Positions 1 through 8,322 of a stretch of 37,293 nucleotides of DNA are shown piece by piece. Every line of letters begins with the position of its first letter. Positions within the stretch are counted from its first letter, which is position 1. The stretch lies in assembly GCA_937902455.1 (NCBI GenBank), contig CALELI010000171.1, forward strand, positions 1 to 37,293, written 5' to 3'. The notes beneath the pieces are model-generated. The model did no database searches, was not told the DNA's origin, and saw nothing but the letters and a program-made list of their open reading frames with translations. This stretch comes from an uncultured Prevotellaceae bacterium. Lineage in GTDB: Bacteria > Bacteroidota > Bacteroidia > Bacteroidales > Bacteroidaceae. Both the position numbers and the translations under genes were made by a program.

Positions 1-256
1 TCGGGATATTTTTCGCAAAGCGAGCGATTTTTGTCAAAACATAACTTACCACTTTACCCCGCGAAAGGGGTAACTTAGGGACATCGTAACTATTGCTTAT
101 TTCATCGCAGAGAATGGACCCCTCTAAATCTTCAATGGTCTTTACACCCCCTTCGGTTCCCCCGTCATCGGGGGACAGAAACGTTATCGGGGGAGAACAA
201 TCTGCTCTTTTTCACGGAATTTTAATCTACATTTCACGGAATTTTAAGTGTTACAC
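1..256. other. Non-coding lead region with two hairpins
   Basis: No convincing gene is seen here. The reading frame of the GH5-GH43 gene stays open upstream to about position 93, but that stretch has no signal peptide and lies upstream of the promoter, so I treat it as non-coding. There are two strong hairpins: 54-73 (TTACCCC, loop GCGAAA, GGGGTAA) and 159-174 (CCCCCG, loop TCAT, CGGGGG). Neither is followed by a T-run. They may end or process a transcript from the gene left of the window. Confidence 0.6.
210..247 (+). repeat. Pair of 16-bp direct repeats upstream of promoter
   Basis: The 16-mer TTTCACGGAATTTTAA occurs at 210-225 and again at 232-247, exactly 22 bp apart (two helical turns). 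The second copy ends 9 bp before the -33 box of the GH5-GH43 promoter. Same-face spacing next to a promoter is typical of activator sites, such as those of hybrid two-component regulators of glycan genes. The regulator is not in the window, so this role is inferred. Confidence 0.5.
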
Positions 257-287
257 TTGGTGCTTTGATAATTTATTAGTATTTTTG
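257..287 (+). promoter_or_regulatory. Bacteroidota-type promoter of GH5-GH43 gene
   Basis: The -7 box TATTTTTG (280-287) fits TAnnTTTG exactly. A weaker -33 box TTGG (257-260) lies 19 bp upstream. Transcription would begin near 294, about 15 nt before ATG 309, which supports that start over more upstream codons in the same frame. Confidence 0.6.
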
Positions 288-308
288 CACTCAAATCAAA
301 TTAATAAA

Positions 309-3300
309 ATGACTGATATGAAGAAAATGTTTATCTTGTTGTGTGCAGTCATGCTCTGGGCTGGTGACTTGCATGCCCAGGTGATGTTCGGAAATACTCC
401 GCCGCTGCACGTGGATGGGAAGAGCCTCAAGGACATTAACGGCAACACAGTGGTGCTACATGGAGTGATGGACACACCGAGTGCGTGGTTCAACAACGGC
501 CGGTGGGGATGGAGCTACGACAGTGCGGGAATGACTCGGTGCATTGACTACTTCGACAAGTTGTTCACTGCCCTCACCGACACGACCCAGGGTGCATTCT
601 GCAATGTGTTCCGTCTGCATCTCGAACCGGCATGGACAAACGACAACAACTATCACTACTGTGACAAGACGGGTGACGGAGAGGCTGACATCCAGCATTT
701 CAACCCGACACGGCTGAAGACCTACATGAAGCAGCTGTACTGGAAACTCATCCAGAAGGCCCTGAAACATGGCCTGTACGTGGTGGTTCGTCCTCCTGGC
801 GTATGTCCTGGCACGATCAAGGTAGGCGATGTCTACAACAAGTACCTGATGGAGGTGTGGGACATAGTGACCCAGAATGACTCTATCAGGAAGTACTCGG
901 GCCAGGTGAGCATAGAACTTGCCAACGAGCCTGTAAACCTGAACGATGCTAACGGCAAGGGCACCGCCAGCGCAAAGCACGATTTCTTCCAGCCGATAGT
1001 CGACAAGATTCGTCAGAACGGGTTCACGGGTATCGTGTGGATTCCCGGAACGGGGTATCAGTCGAGCTATCAGGACTATGTGACTAACCCCATCACTGGA
1101 TACAACATCGGCTATGCGGTGCATGTATATACAGGCTGGTATGGTCAGGAGGACAAGAATGCCAACGGCAGCACTTTCATCAAGAACTTCAGGAACCAGG
1201 TCCCTGTGGTCGAGACCAACCCTATCATGGTGACTGAGATTGACTGGAGCCCTAACAACACCAACAACATCGACCACTACAACGAGTTCAACCAGCCTGT
1301 CTACAAGAACTTCGGAACGTGGGCGACGGGTTCCACGAGCAAGTGGGGCAAGGCGTGGAAGGCCGTTCACGACCATTACGGCAACATCGGCATGACGCTT
1401 ACGAGTACCGGCGACTTCATCAACATCGACAAGTACATTGCCAGCAAGAAGGTGGAGCCGGCATTCCTCGACGACATGAGGAAGGCTGGGTATGAAGATG
1501 CCTACGAGGCATGCAGCGGTGCCTGCTTCAAGTGGTACAGGGAATGGGCGCAGCAGAACTATCCTCATGCCGACTATACCCGACTGTGGACGGCAGACCA
1601 GGGAAACGGCAAGTACAAGAACCCTATCCTCAATGCTGACTTCCCTGACCCTGATGTCATCAGAGTGGGCAACACCTTCTACATGGTCAGCACTACGATG
1701 TACCACTTCCCTGGAGCGACAATCCTGAAGTCAAAGGACCTCGTGAACTGGGAATACTGTGCAAATCCTCTCCAGCAGATTGCTGACAACAACGCCTACA
1801 ACCTCATAGGAGGTTCGCACCACTATGCCCAGGGACAGTGGGCAGCAAGCCTCAACTACTCGAAGGGCGTGTTCTATCTCTACTTCATCAGCTACGGACG
1901 TGACGGGGTGGACAACACGAAGAACATAATGCTCACCACCTCCGATCCGGAAGGAATATGGGAGATGCAGGAATGGCCTGAGCACTACTATGACAGCGGA
2001 TGGCTCTTCGACGATGGCGAGAACGGTGACGGATATGTCTATGTGGCATGTGGCATTGGTGACATCTACGTGAACAAGCTCAACGGCACGACGCTGAAGA
2101 AGATCTCGAGCACGAAAATCCTCAGCCACGACACGAAGGACTACTACAACGCAATGGAAGGCAGCCACATGTATCACATCGGTGACTACTACTATGTATA
2201 TGTCACTACTGGTGGCTACTACAGAGGACAGCAGATTTTCCGCAGCAAGAGCCCAATGGGACCTTACGAGGAATGTCCTTACATGGTGTTCGAGAATCAG
2301 GCAATCCATCAGGGTGCCCTCGTCGACACACCTACCGGGGAATGGTGGACAGTGCTGTTCAAGGACGCAGGCTCTATCGGCCGTGTTCCTTATCTTGAAC
2401 CAGTGACATGGAGCAACGACTGGCCAATCGTAGGCAACAAGGGTGTCGACGTATCAAAGAACGGTGTCTCATTCAGGAAGCCAGCCGTAGTGGTTGACCC
2501 TGTAGACTACACCAATGTAGACTTCGGCCGCACCTACCTCCCTACCAACGACACATTCACAGACCCTAAGCTCGGAATGCAGTGGGAATGGAATCACAAC
2601 CCTGACAACTCTGCATGGAGCCTCTTCGAACATCCGGGAAACCTCCGTCTCCATACAGTAAGCGTCACGGAAGACCTTATCAGCGCACGCAACTCGCTCT
2701 CGCAGCGTATCATGGGATATGTTCCCGAGGGAACCATCACATCAAAGGTCATCAACAGCTACGGAACAGTGAAGATGGACATCAGCCACATGGTGGAAGG
2801 TGACGTGGCTGGTCTGGCTGTGTTCCAGAATCCTTATTCATTCATCGCAGTGAAGATGGTAGACGGGAAGAAGGTGCTTTACAGCGAGCGCTGCACGTTC
2901 GACGGGCAGAAGCTGAACAAGGAAGAGACGAAACTCGGTGACGAGATTGATGCCGACTCCATATATCTGAGGGCAATAGTGAACTTCGGCACCAACACCT
3001 GCAAGTACTACTACAGCCTCGACAACTCGAAGTGGACCCTGTGGGGATGCACCATGACCATGCGCTTCACTCTCGACATATTCGTTGGACAGCGCTTCTA
3101 CATCTTCAACTACGCAACAAGGAAACTCGGCGGATTCGTCGACGTTGACTGGTTCTCAACCGAGCCAAACTACTCGGAAGAGAGGTACTTCGGCGAGGGT
3201 GTTCTCAACACATTCACGGAAGAAGACCTCACAATGGAGTCTCTCGAACTCGCGAAGACCGACTATCTGCTCACCGTAGGCACTGCACAGGCACTTGAGA

Positions 3301-4040
3301 TCGTCTGCACTGCCAAGTCGGGCATGAAGAGCAACGTGGCAAGCAACTGCAAGTACACCTCATCAAATCCGGAAGTCGCCACAGTAGTGGGAGGACGAAT
3401 CATGACCCTCTCTGACGGAGAGACAGAAATCACGGCAACCTATTCCGACATCTTCGGAAACGAGCAAAGCCTGGCATTCACAGTCAAGGTCTCTACCTTC
3501 CCGCTCTCGGAGGATGCCTTCAATCCTTCAATCTACGGAACAGGTACGTACAAGTACGTTGCCAGTCAGGGATTCGGCCAGTTAAAGACAAGCCAGTACG
3601 GCTTTGGTGGCTGGCAATACAACAGTGGCGTCGACCTTTCTCGATATAATTATATAGTGGTACGTCTGCGCACAGTATCAACATGTAACCCTTCATTCCG
3701 CCTCTTCGACACCAACAACTACTGGGCAGACCCTTATATCATGGAGATAGGCAGGAACAAGGAAGTGGTGATCGACCTCCATAACATGGTCAACAGCAAG
3801 GGTGAGAAGGTAGATCCGTCGCACATCTACATCGCAGGTTTCTGGACGACAGGCTCTGCCTCAATGTACATAAAGGAAGTGTTTGTCAGCGACAACGGAG
3901 TCGACCCTACTGCAATAGAAGGCCTCACCCCAGCCCTCTCCGAAGGCGAGGAAGCCATCTATAACCTTGCCGGACAGAAAGTCGGTGAAGACTACAAGGG
4001 AATCGTAATCCGCAACGGCAGGAAAATACTCGTCAGATAA
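309..4040 (+). CDS. Secreted bifunctional glycoside hydrolase GH5-GH43
   Basis: Predicted exported plant-polysaccharide hydrolase of 1243 aa. A signal peptide covers residues 1-24 (h-region MFILLCAVML, end HAQ). A GH5 TIM barrel spans about 30-430, with the acid/base Glu in ELANEP (E207) and the nucleophile Glu in MVTEIDW (E310). A GH43 five-blade propeller begins near 440 with ADFPDPDV, includes AMEGSH, and runs to about 760. After it come a beta-sandwich of the GH43 C-terminal type, a bacterial Ig-like domain (about 1010-1085), another beta domain, and the tail IYNLAGQKV...YKGIVIRNGRK. The pairing suggests one backbone-cleaving module (xylan, glucan or mannan) and one side-chain or exo-acting module (arabinofuranosidase or xylosidase). 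Exact specificity cannot be read from sequence. ATG 318 is an alternative start. The gene ends at a good terminator and looks monocistronic. Confidence 0.9.
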   Translation: MTDMKKMFILLCAVMLWAGDLHAQVMFGNTPPLHVDGKSLKDINGNTVVLHGVMDTPSAWFNNGRWGWSYDSAGMTRCIDYFDKLFTALTDTTQGAFCNVFRLHLEPAWTNDNNYHYCDKTGDGEADIQHFNPTRLKTYMKQLYWKLIQKALKHGLYVVVRPPGVCPGTIKVGDVYNKYLMEVWDIVTQNDSIRKYSGQVSIELANEPVNLNDANGKGTASAKHDFFQPIVDKIRQNGFTGIVWIPGTGYQSSYQDYVTNPITGYNIGYAVHVYTGWYGQEDKNANGSTFIKNFRNQVPVVETNPIMVTEIDWSPNNTNNIDHYNEFNQPVYKNFGTWATGSTSKWGKAWKAVHDHYGNIGMTLTSTGDFINIDKYIASKKVEPAFLDDMRKAGYEDAYEACSGACFKWYREWAQQNYPHADYTRLWTADQGNGKYKNPILNADFPDPDVIRVGNTFYMVSTTMYHFPGATILKSKDLVNWEYCANPLQQIADNNAYNLIGGSHHYAQGQWAASLNYSKGVFYLYFISYGRDGVDNTKNIMLTTSDPEGIWEMQEWPEHYYDSGWLFDDGENGDGYVYVACGIGDIYVNKLNGTTLKKISSTKILSHDTKDYYNAMEGSHMYHIGDYYYVYVTTGGYYRGQQIFRSKSPMGPYEECPYMVFENQAIHQGALVDTPTGEWWTVLFKDAGSIGRVPYLEPVTWSNDWPIVGNKGVDVSKNGVSFRKPAVVVDPVDYTNVDFGRTYLPTNDTFTDPKLGMQWEWNHNPDNSAWSLFEHPGNLRLHTVSVTEDLISARNSLSQRIMGYVPEGTITSKVINSYGTVKMDISHMVEGDVAGLAVFQNPYSFIAVKMVDGKKVLYSERCTFDGQKLNKEETKLGDEIDADSIYLRAIVNFGTNTCKYYYSLDNSKWTLWGCTMTMRFTLDIFVGQRFYIFNYATRKLGGFVDVDWFSTEPNYSEERYFGEGVLNTFTEEDLTMESLELAKTDYLLTVGTAQALEIVCTAKSGMKSNVASNCKYTSSNPEVATVVGGRIMTLSDGETEITATYSDIFGNEQSLAFTVKVSTFPLSEDAFNPSIYGTGTYKYVASQGFGQLKTSQYGFGGWQYNSGVDLSRYNYIVVRLRTVSTCNPSFRLFDTNNYWADPYIMEIGRNKEVVIDLHNMVNSKGEKVDPSHIYIAGFWTTGSASMYIKEVFVSDNGVDPTAIEGLTPALSEGEEAIYNLAGQKVGEDYKGIVIRNGRKILVR
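3923..3951 (+). repeat. REP-like palindromic repeat inside coding sequence (copy 1)
   Basis: A 29-nt sequence whose core CCTCTCCGAAGGCGAGG folds back on itself (CCTC-T-CC, GAA, GG-C-GAGG). It encodes the linker LTPALSEGEE before the C-terminal tail of the GH5-GH43 protein. A copy differing at one base lies on the other strand at 22500-22528, in the same place of the M60 peptidase gene. It resembles CCTCACCCC-type intergenic repeats that I recall from Bacteroidota genomes. Confidence 0.7.
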
Positions 4041-4068
4041 GTACATAGAATGTATATATCAGTTTCAG

Positions 4069-4095
4069 AAGAAGGGGCAATTGCTCCTTCTTTTG
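4069..4095 (+). terminator. Rho-independent terminator after GH5-GH43
   Basis: Stem AAGAAGGGGC / GCTCCTTCTT with loop AATT and one G-U pair, followed by TTTTG, 28 bp after the stop codon. Confidence 0.8.
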
Positions 4096-4135
4096 TTAAA
4101 TTCGGCCCTTAATCCTTAAACTTATATTGAAAAAT

Positions 4136-4166
4136 TATGTCAAATAAGAAATTATTACTAACTTTA
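4136..4166 (+). promoter_or_regulatory. Possible promoter of the VTC operon
   Basis: TAACTTTA (4159-4166) differs from TAnnTTTG only in the last base. TATG (4136-4139) lies 19 bp upstream as a weak -33 box. The predicted transcript would begin almost at ATG 4175, implying a near-leaderless message or a slightly later start codon. Confidence 0.35.
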
Positions 4167-4174
4167 CCGACTGA

Positions 4175-5008
4175 ATGAATGAATATGATGCCATAATAAG
4201 CGACATCGTAGACTCTATGCCACCAATATGTCTGGATGAAATGGAGTCTATCCGATTGATGAATAGGCTGGATACAAAGTACGTAACGACCAAGTCGGGG
4301 TTAATATCCCTGCTCAGGCAGTTGCAAGGCAAGTACTATGCCCAGGATATCCGGACTAATCGCATCTGCCCGTATCGGACAACTTACTTCGATACGGATG
4401 ATCATGTTCAGTATTTGCAGCATCACAACAAGTATGCACGTCGTACAAAGGTACGTGTGAGAACCTATCTTGTTGACGGTGATGTGACCTTCCTCGAAAT
4501 CAAGCGTAAGAACAACCACGCCCGCACAAAGAAAAAGCGCATGAGAGTGCCTTCCATCGAGACAGCACAGGCTACCCAGGGCGCTCACGAACTCGTAATG
4601 GAAAAGACGGGGCTTGACTTCGACTCCATGCACCCGGTAGTGCAGAACCTCTTCGACCGTCTCACTCTTGTCAACATGGCAAAGACAGAGCGTCTGACTG
4701 TCGACATGAACATTAGTTTTCATAATTATGAGACAGGCATGGATGCTGACAGCAACCAGCTCGTCATCATAGAGCTCAAGCGAAACGGCAATGTCTACTC
4801 ACCAGTGACCGACATGCTTCGTGACCTGCATATCCATCCCACAGGATTCAGCAAGTGCTGCATAGGAATGTGCTGGACAGACCCTTCCCTCAAGAAGAAC
4901 AACTTCAAGGAAAAGATACGCAAGCTGGAGAAAATCAATGCCAAGATGCCCGCAGCAGAGTCATCACGTGCAGGAAGGCTGATGAAGGAGAGGGTGCTTG
5001 ACTTGTAG
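4175..5008 (+). CDS. VTC-domain polyphosphate polymerase
   Basis: A 277-aa soluble protein of the VTC family, the triphosphate-tunnel fold that extends polyphosphate in eukaryotic Vtc4. Tunnel-type signatures are visible: NRLDTKYV (residues 30-37), YRTTYFDTD (67-75), the basic strand RRTKVRVRTYL (89-99) and FLEIKRK (106-112) followed by a Lys/Arg-rich patch. These supply the alternating charged residues expected to bind triphosphate and metal. It is the first gene of a five-gene run. The next gene encodes a DUF4956 membrane protein, a common partner of bacterial VTC proteins, which would place synthesis at the inner membrane. Activity on polyphosphate is inferred from the family; a different nucleotide-derived polymer cannot be excluded. 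Confidence 0.88.
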   Translation: MNEYDAIISDIVDSMPPICLDEMESIRLMNRLDTKYVTTKSGLISLLRQLQGKYYAQDIRTNRICPYRTTYFDTDDHVQYLQHHNKYARRTKVRVRTYLVDGDVTFLEIKRKNNHARTKKKRMRVPSIETAQATQGAHELVMEKTGLDFDSMHPVVQNLFDRLTLVNMAKTERLTVDMNISFHNYETGMDADSNQLVIIELKRNGNVYSPVTDMLRDLHIHPTGFSKCCIGMCWTDPSLKKNNFKEKIRKLEKINAKMPAAESSRAGRLMKERVLDL

Positions 5009-5057
5009 CCGAGAACTGACAATCAGAATTATAAACAATCTAAATATTAACTAAAAA

Positions 5058-5759
5058 ATGAACGATTTCTTCTTATTAATGAGTAACGACACGTGCAGGT
5101 TGATAGACCTCTTCTTCCGTCTCATTGTCAACACATTCTTCACATTCATCATTGCCAAGCAATTCTATTATCCAAAGAGCCGGCGTAAGGACTTCTTCCT
5201 GACATACGTGCTGGTAGGCTTCGGCATATTCATGCTCATCCACCTCATGGGAGATGCAAAGCTCAAGACGGGTATTGCAATGGGTCTCTTTGCAATCTTC
5301 TGCATTATGAGATATCGCACTGAATCTGTGCCTATCCGCGAGATGACATATCTCTTCCTCATCATATCAATGGCAGCCATCAACGGCCTTGCGTGGACGG
5401 CTGACGTGTCAGGCAAGCACCCTGACTTCTTCTGGCCAGAGATGATTTCAATGACTGAACTGATAGTCACCAACTGTCTCTTTATCGTGGCCATCCTGCT
5501 CTCCGAGGGTAGAAAATGGGTGAAGAGCCATTCTACGAAGTATATCAAGTACGACAAGATAGACCTCATCACTCCAGAGAAACATAACGAACTGATTGCA
5601 GACCTCAAGGCACGCACAGGGCTCGACATTACTGGCGTGAGCATCGGTTCTATCGACTTCCTCAAGGACATGGCTCTCCTGAAAGTCTACTATGACGAGG
5701 CTGACACAGAAGACAATAATGACGATACCTTACAGAAAATGCCTAAGATATATGAATAA
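5058..5759 (+). CDS. DUF4956 family membrane protein
   Basis: A 233-aa inner-membrane protein. Hydrophobic helices are seen at about residues 15-35, 48-65, 70-85, 95-115 and 135-150. A cytosolic C-terminal domain (about 160-220) includes the family motif GLDITGVSIGSIDFLKDMA. The biochemical function of DUF4956 is not established. Its repeated adjacency to VTC genes suggests it anchors the polymerase or helps polymer pass the membrane. The gene starts 49 bp after the VTC gene, and its last 8 bases overlap the start of the next gene, so co-expression is likely. Confidence 0.85.
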   Translation: MNDFFLLMSNDTCRLIDLFFRLIVNTFFTFIIAKQFYYPKSRRKDFFLTYVLVGFGIFMLIHLMGDAKLKTGIAMGLFAIFCIMRYRTESVPIREMTYLFLIISMAAINGLAWTADVSGKHPDFFWPEMISMTELIVTNCLFIVAILLSEGRKWVKSHSTKYIKYDKIDLITPEKHNELIADLKARTGLDITGVSIGSIDFLKDMALLKVYYDEADTEDNNDDTLQKMPKIYE

Positions 5760-6627
5760 GGTCATTTGTCAGTGGCTGTTTGCCATGTACATCCTTGTTG
5801 CCTGTCTGATGCCTGCAACAACCTTTGCCCAGGACAATGACTTTGGGCTGGACTTCGAACTCGGAGCCGAGAAGAAACTCGCCAAGGGGCTGAAACTGGG
5901 TCTTGAAGGAAAAGTACGTACCCAGGATAATACCACACGCATTGACCGCTACGGGCTCGGAGTTGACCTATCCTATAAGTTCTTCTCCACGGCCGACAAG
6001 CGCTGGGACGCAAAGGTGTTCGGCGGATTCGAGTATCTATGGATTCAGAATCTCAGCACCTCTGAAGACAAGTATTATGACGATACAGACGACCTGACCA
6101 ACTATGCAAGCCCTGATACTCCGTGGCAAATCGGTGACGTGAAAGGCTATAACACCCTTGAACGTTACTGGCGCAACCGTCAGCGCTATTCTGCGGGATT
6201 GTCATTAGGATTTACTCCCAACAAGCGCTGGTCGTTCTCCCTGAAAGAGACATTCCAGTATAGCCACTACAATAGTGTTGACTCCATCGGGGAACTCAAG
6301 GTACGTCGTAAGTACAACGATGACGACAAGGAATACTGGAAGAAGAGTGATGATTATGAAGGTAAGCCATCAAGGCACAAGACTGTCCTTCGTTCCCGCC
6401 TTGAGGCTAAGTACGACATACCTATGTGTAAGTTCGACCCTTTTGCATCAGTTGAATACACAGCAGGACTCAACTATTCAACCACAAAATGGAAATACAC
6501 AGTAGGTACCGACTACAAGCTGTCGAAGACAAAGAAACTCTCTGTATTCTATCGTTACAACCACGAAGACGATGATGACGAACCTAACGGTCACCTCATC
6601 GGATTCTCATATAATATTGACTTCTAA
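5752..6627 (+). CDS. DUF2490 family outer-membrane-like protein
   Basis: A 291-aa exported protein beginning at ATG 5752 (MNKVICQWLF), which overlaps the preceding stop codon; in-frame starts further upstream would lie inside DUF4956. The signal peptide ends at TTFAQ (about residue 25). The rest alternates short amphipathic strands with charged turns (DFELGAEKKL, GLGVDLSYKF, SAGLSLGFTP, KYTVGTDYKL, SVFYRYNHED) and ends in an aromatic residue (IGFSYNIDF), as in small outer-membrane beta barrels. DUF2490 has no assigned activity. Its place in this operon suggests an outer-membrane partner of the inner-membrane VTC/DUF4956 pair, which is inference. Confidence 0.8.
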   Translation: MNKVICQWLFAMYILVACLMPATTFAQDNDFGLDFELGAEKKLAKGLKLGLEGKVRTQDNTTRIDRYGLGVDLSYKFFSTADKRWDAKVFGGFEYLWIQNLSTSEDKYYDDTDDLTNYASPDTPWQIGDVKGYNTLERYWRNRQRYSAGLSLGFTPNKRWSFSLKETFQYSHYNSVDSIGELKVRRKYNDDDKEYWKKSDDYEGKPSRHKTVLRSRLEAKYDIPMCKFDPFASVEYTAGLNYSTTKWKYTVGTDYKLSKTKKLSVFYRYNHEDDDDEPNGHLIGFSYNIDF

Positions 6628-6628
6628 T

Positions 6629-6991
6629 ATGAAATACTACATTCTTATTCTGGTACTTGCATACGCCACTACAATCAATGCACAGGATTACAACCTATAT
6701 GTCCGGACATCTCAGAACGAGACAGGCTATGAAGTCCGTTCCATCCAGAAGATAACCAACGTGAACGGCAAGATTGTCATTACAAAGAAGGACGGCACTC
6801 AATCCCAGTTCACTCCGCTTTCCGACATCACAAAGATGTATTTCAGCACTGTCCCGGTTGCAATCCGCGACACAAAGCAAGACGCAATTCCCTCTGATAA
6901 TGCTCCTGCATTCAACCTCCAGGGAGTTCGTGTCACACCTTCCTATAAAGGTGTTGTAATCAAAAATGGTAAGAAAACAATTCAGAACTAA
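6629..6991 (+). CDS. Mini secreted protein with the NLxGxxV C-terminal tail
   Basis: A 120-aa protein starting at ATG 6629, one base after the previous stop. It contains only three parts: a signal peptide (YYILILVLAYATTINAQ), a short module ending in PLSDITKMYFS that resembles the DIDSITF segment near the N-terminus of many Bacteroidota surface proteins (including the next gene), and the tail FNLQGVRV...YKGVVIKNGKK seen in larger secreted enzymes here. There is no catalytic or binding domain between them. I do not recognise a named family. It could be an adaptor or carrier that uses the same export or anchoring route, or a decayed larger gene. Confidence 0.75.
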   Translation: MKYYILILVLAYATTINAQDYNLYVRTSQNETGYEVRSIQKITNVNGKIVITKKDGTQSQFTPLSDITKMYFSTVPVAIRDTKQDAIPSDNAPAFNLQGVRVTPSYKGVVIKNGKKTIQN

Positions 6992-7010
6992 TCAAGACTA
7001 ACCAGTTATT

Positions 7011-8279
7011 ATGTACAGAAAAATATTTGTATTATCAGCCCTGCTGTTCCTGTCAGCATATCCGGTTGCAGCACAGAACTACTATGTCTGCGACGGCTTC
7101 ATCTACACGGCACATCAGATAACGGAAGGAGTGGAACTCCCTCAGGACTGGGCAGACATCGACAGTATTACTTTCGAGGAACCTCAGTATCCAGAAATCA
7201 GGATAGCATATAACGGCACGACCGCAACAGTTACCATCCCTTCAAATGTCAAGGGTGTTACCTGTACAAGCGGAACCAGCTCACATGTAGTCATTAACTC
7301 AACCACAACATCGGAAGAGTATCTTTACACCCTGTCAGGCAACAGTTCCGACGGCTCATTCACTGTAAATGGCGACTATAAGCTCTCCGTAAAGCTCAAC
7401 GGAGTCACCCTCACAAGCAGTAAGGGGGCGGCGGTGGACATAGAATGTGGAAAGCGTATCGATGTCCTGGTGGCTGATGGTACTGTCAACACACTCGTCG
7501 ACAAGGCAAAAGGTTCTCACAAGGCAGCATTCTACACCAAAGGCCATGTAGAGTTCAAGGGTGGAGGTGACCTCAATGTCACTGGCCGTACAAAACATGC
7601 CGTTGCCGCAAAGGAATACTGCATCATCAAGGCATCATTCACAGGAAACCTCAATGTACTTGGTGCTGTGAGCGATGGCATACACTGTGGTGAAGGTATC
7701 AAAGGTGATGCCGAGAACAACTACTTTCAGGTCAATGGTGGAAACATAAACATATCAGGTTGCGGAAGCGACTGTATAGACTCCGATGACTATGGCTGTG
7801 CATACGTCAATGGTGGCAAGTTAGTCATGGAAGTATCTCAGGAAGATGGTAATGGCCTGAAAGTCGACAGCATCTTCCAGATGAAAGGTGGCGAAATACG
7901 GGCCAATATTACTGGAGCAATCAGCAATGGCATACGATGCAGTTACCGTGCATCCTTCAATGGCGGTACTGTCAATGCCGAAGTGAAGGGCAATGGTTCC
8001 CGCGGTATCCGAGGCAAGAAGACTGCAGCCTCATCTACCACTACAGTCGCAAACGGAGGATACCTCGATTTTGGTGGAACAAACGTCATTATGACTGTCA
8101 GCGGCAAGACTAACACTGACGACTCTACCACCTGCTACGGAATCAAGGCCGATCAGGTTCTTACCCAGACGGCAGGCGACATCTCCATTAATGTCACCTC
8201 AACTGATTCTGACACCAAGGCCATCACAGCCAAGACCGACAACTGGACTGGCGGAACACGTAACGGCAAGACAAAATAA
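7011..8279 (+). CDS. Cthe_2159-like beta-helix (carbohydrate-binding) surface protein
   Basis: A 422-aa exported protein (signal peptide to about residue 21, ending VAAQ). A DIDSITFEEP segment lies at about 48-57. From about 110 a parallel beta-helix is suggested by repeated NGG / KGGG turns and short strands (VEFKGGGDLNVTG, FQVNGGNINISG, AYVNGGKLVMEV, FQMKGGEIRANI, ASFNGGTVNAEV). The acid-rich GSDCIDSDDYG (about 250-260) resembles the calcium sites of Cthe_2159-like proteins, which bind acidic polysaccharides. The NLxGxxV tail is absent. It closes the VTC operon 19 bp after the mini protein. Binding to polyphosphate, pectin-like glycan or the cell's own capsule are all possible; none is shown. 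Confidence 0.8.
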   Translation: MYRKIFVLSALLFLSAYPVAAQNYYVCDGFIYTAHQITEGVELPQDWADIDSITFEEPQYPEIRIAYNGTTATVTIPSNVKGVTCTSGTSSHVVINSTTTSEEYLYTLSGNSSDGSFTVNGDYKLSVKLNGVTLTSSKGAAVDIECGKRIDVLVADGTVNTLVDKAKGSHKAAFYTKGHVEFKGGGDLNVTGRTKHAVAAKEYCIIKASFTGNLNVLGAVSDGIHCGEGIKGDAENNYFQVNGGNINISGCGSDCIDSDDYGCAYVNGGKLVMEVSQEDGNGLKVDSIFQMKGGEIRANITGAISNGIRCSYRASFNGGTVNAEVKGNGSRGIRGKKTAASSTTTVANGGYLDFGGTNVIMTVSGKTNTDDSTTCYGIKADQVLTQTAGDISINVTSTDSDTKAITAKTDNWTGGTRNGKTK

Positions 8280-8280
8280 T

Positions 8281-8306
8281 CTAAAATATAATTAATAGAA
8301 CACCCC
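8281..8306 (+). repeat. Dispersed 26-bp repeat, copy 1 (upstream of pyrH)
   Basis: A 26-nt sequence beginning CTAAAAT and ending TAGAACACCCC, directly after the beta-helix gene's stop and 16 bp before pyrH. The reverse complement occurs at 37239-37264 with one mismatch. Its role is unknown; its position would place it in the pyrH leader. Confidence 0.7.
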
Positions 8307-8322
8307 TATAATAAATAATTCG

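Noticed and set aside
93..308. N-terminal extension of the GH5-GH43 frame
   Set aside because: It lies upstream of the promoter and has no signal peptide; the signal peptide begins at 309/318.
456..1706. Long antisense open frame (416 codons) opposite the GH5 domain; similar ones opposite the TPR gene (16725-17582) and the GH27-GH43 gene (29254-30246)
   Set aside because: Products are Val/His/Leu/Cys-rich with no recognisable motif, and they mirror codon-biased genes on the other strand with clear domains and catalytic residues.
4137..4178. Short frame MSNKKLLLTLPTE before the VTC gene
   Set aside because: Thirteen codons lying within the probable promoter; no ribosome-binding site and no independent support.
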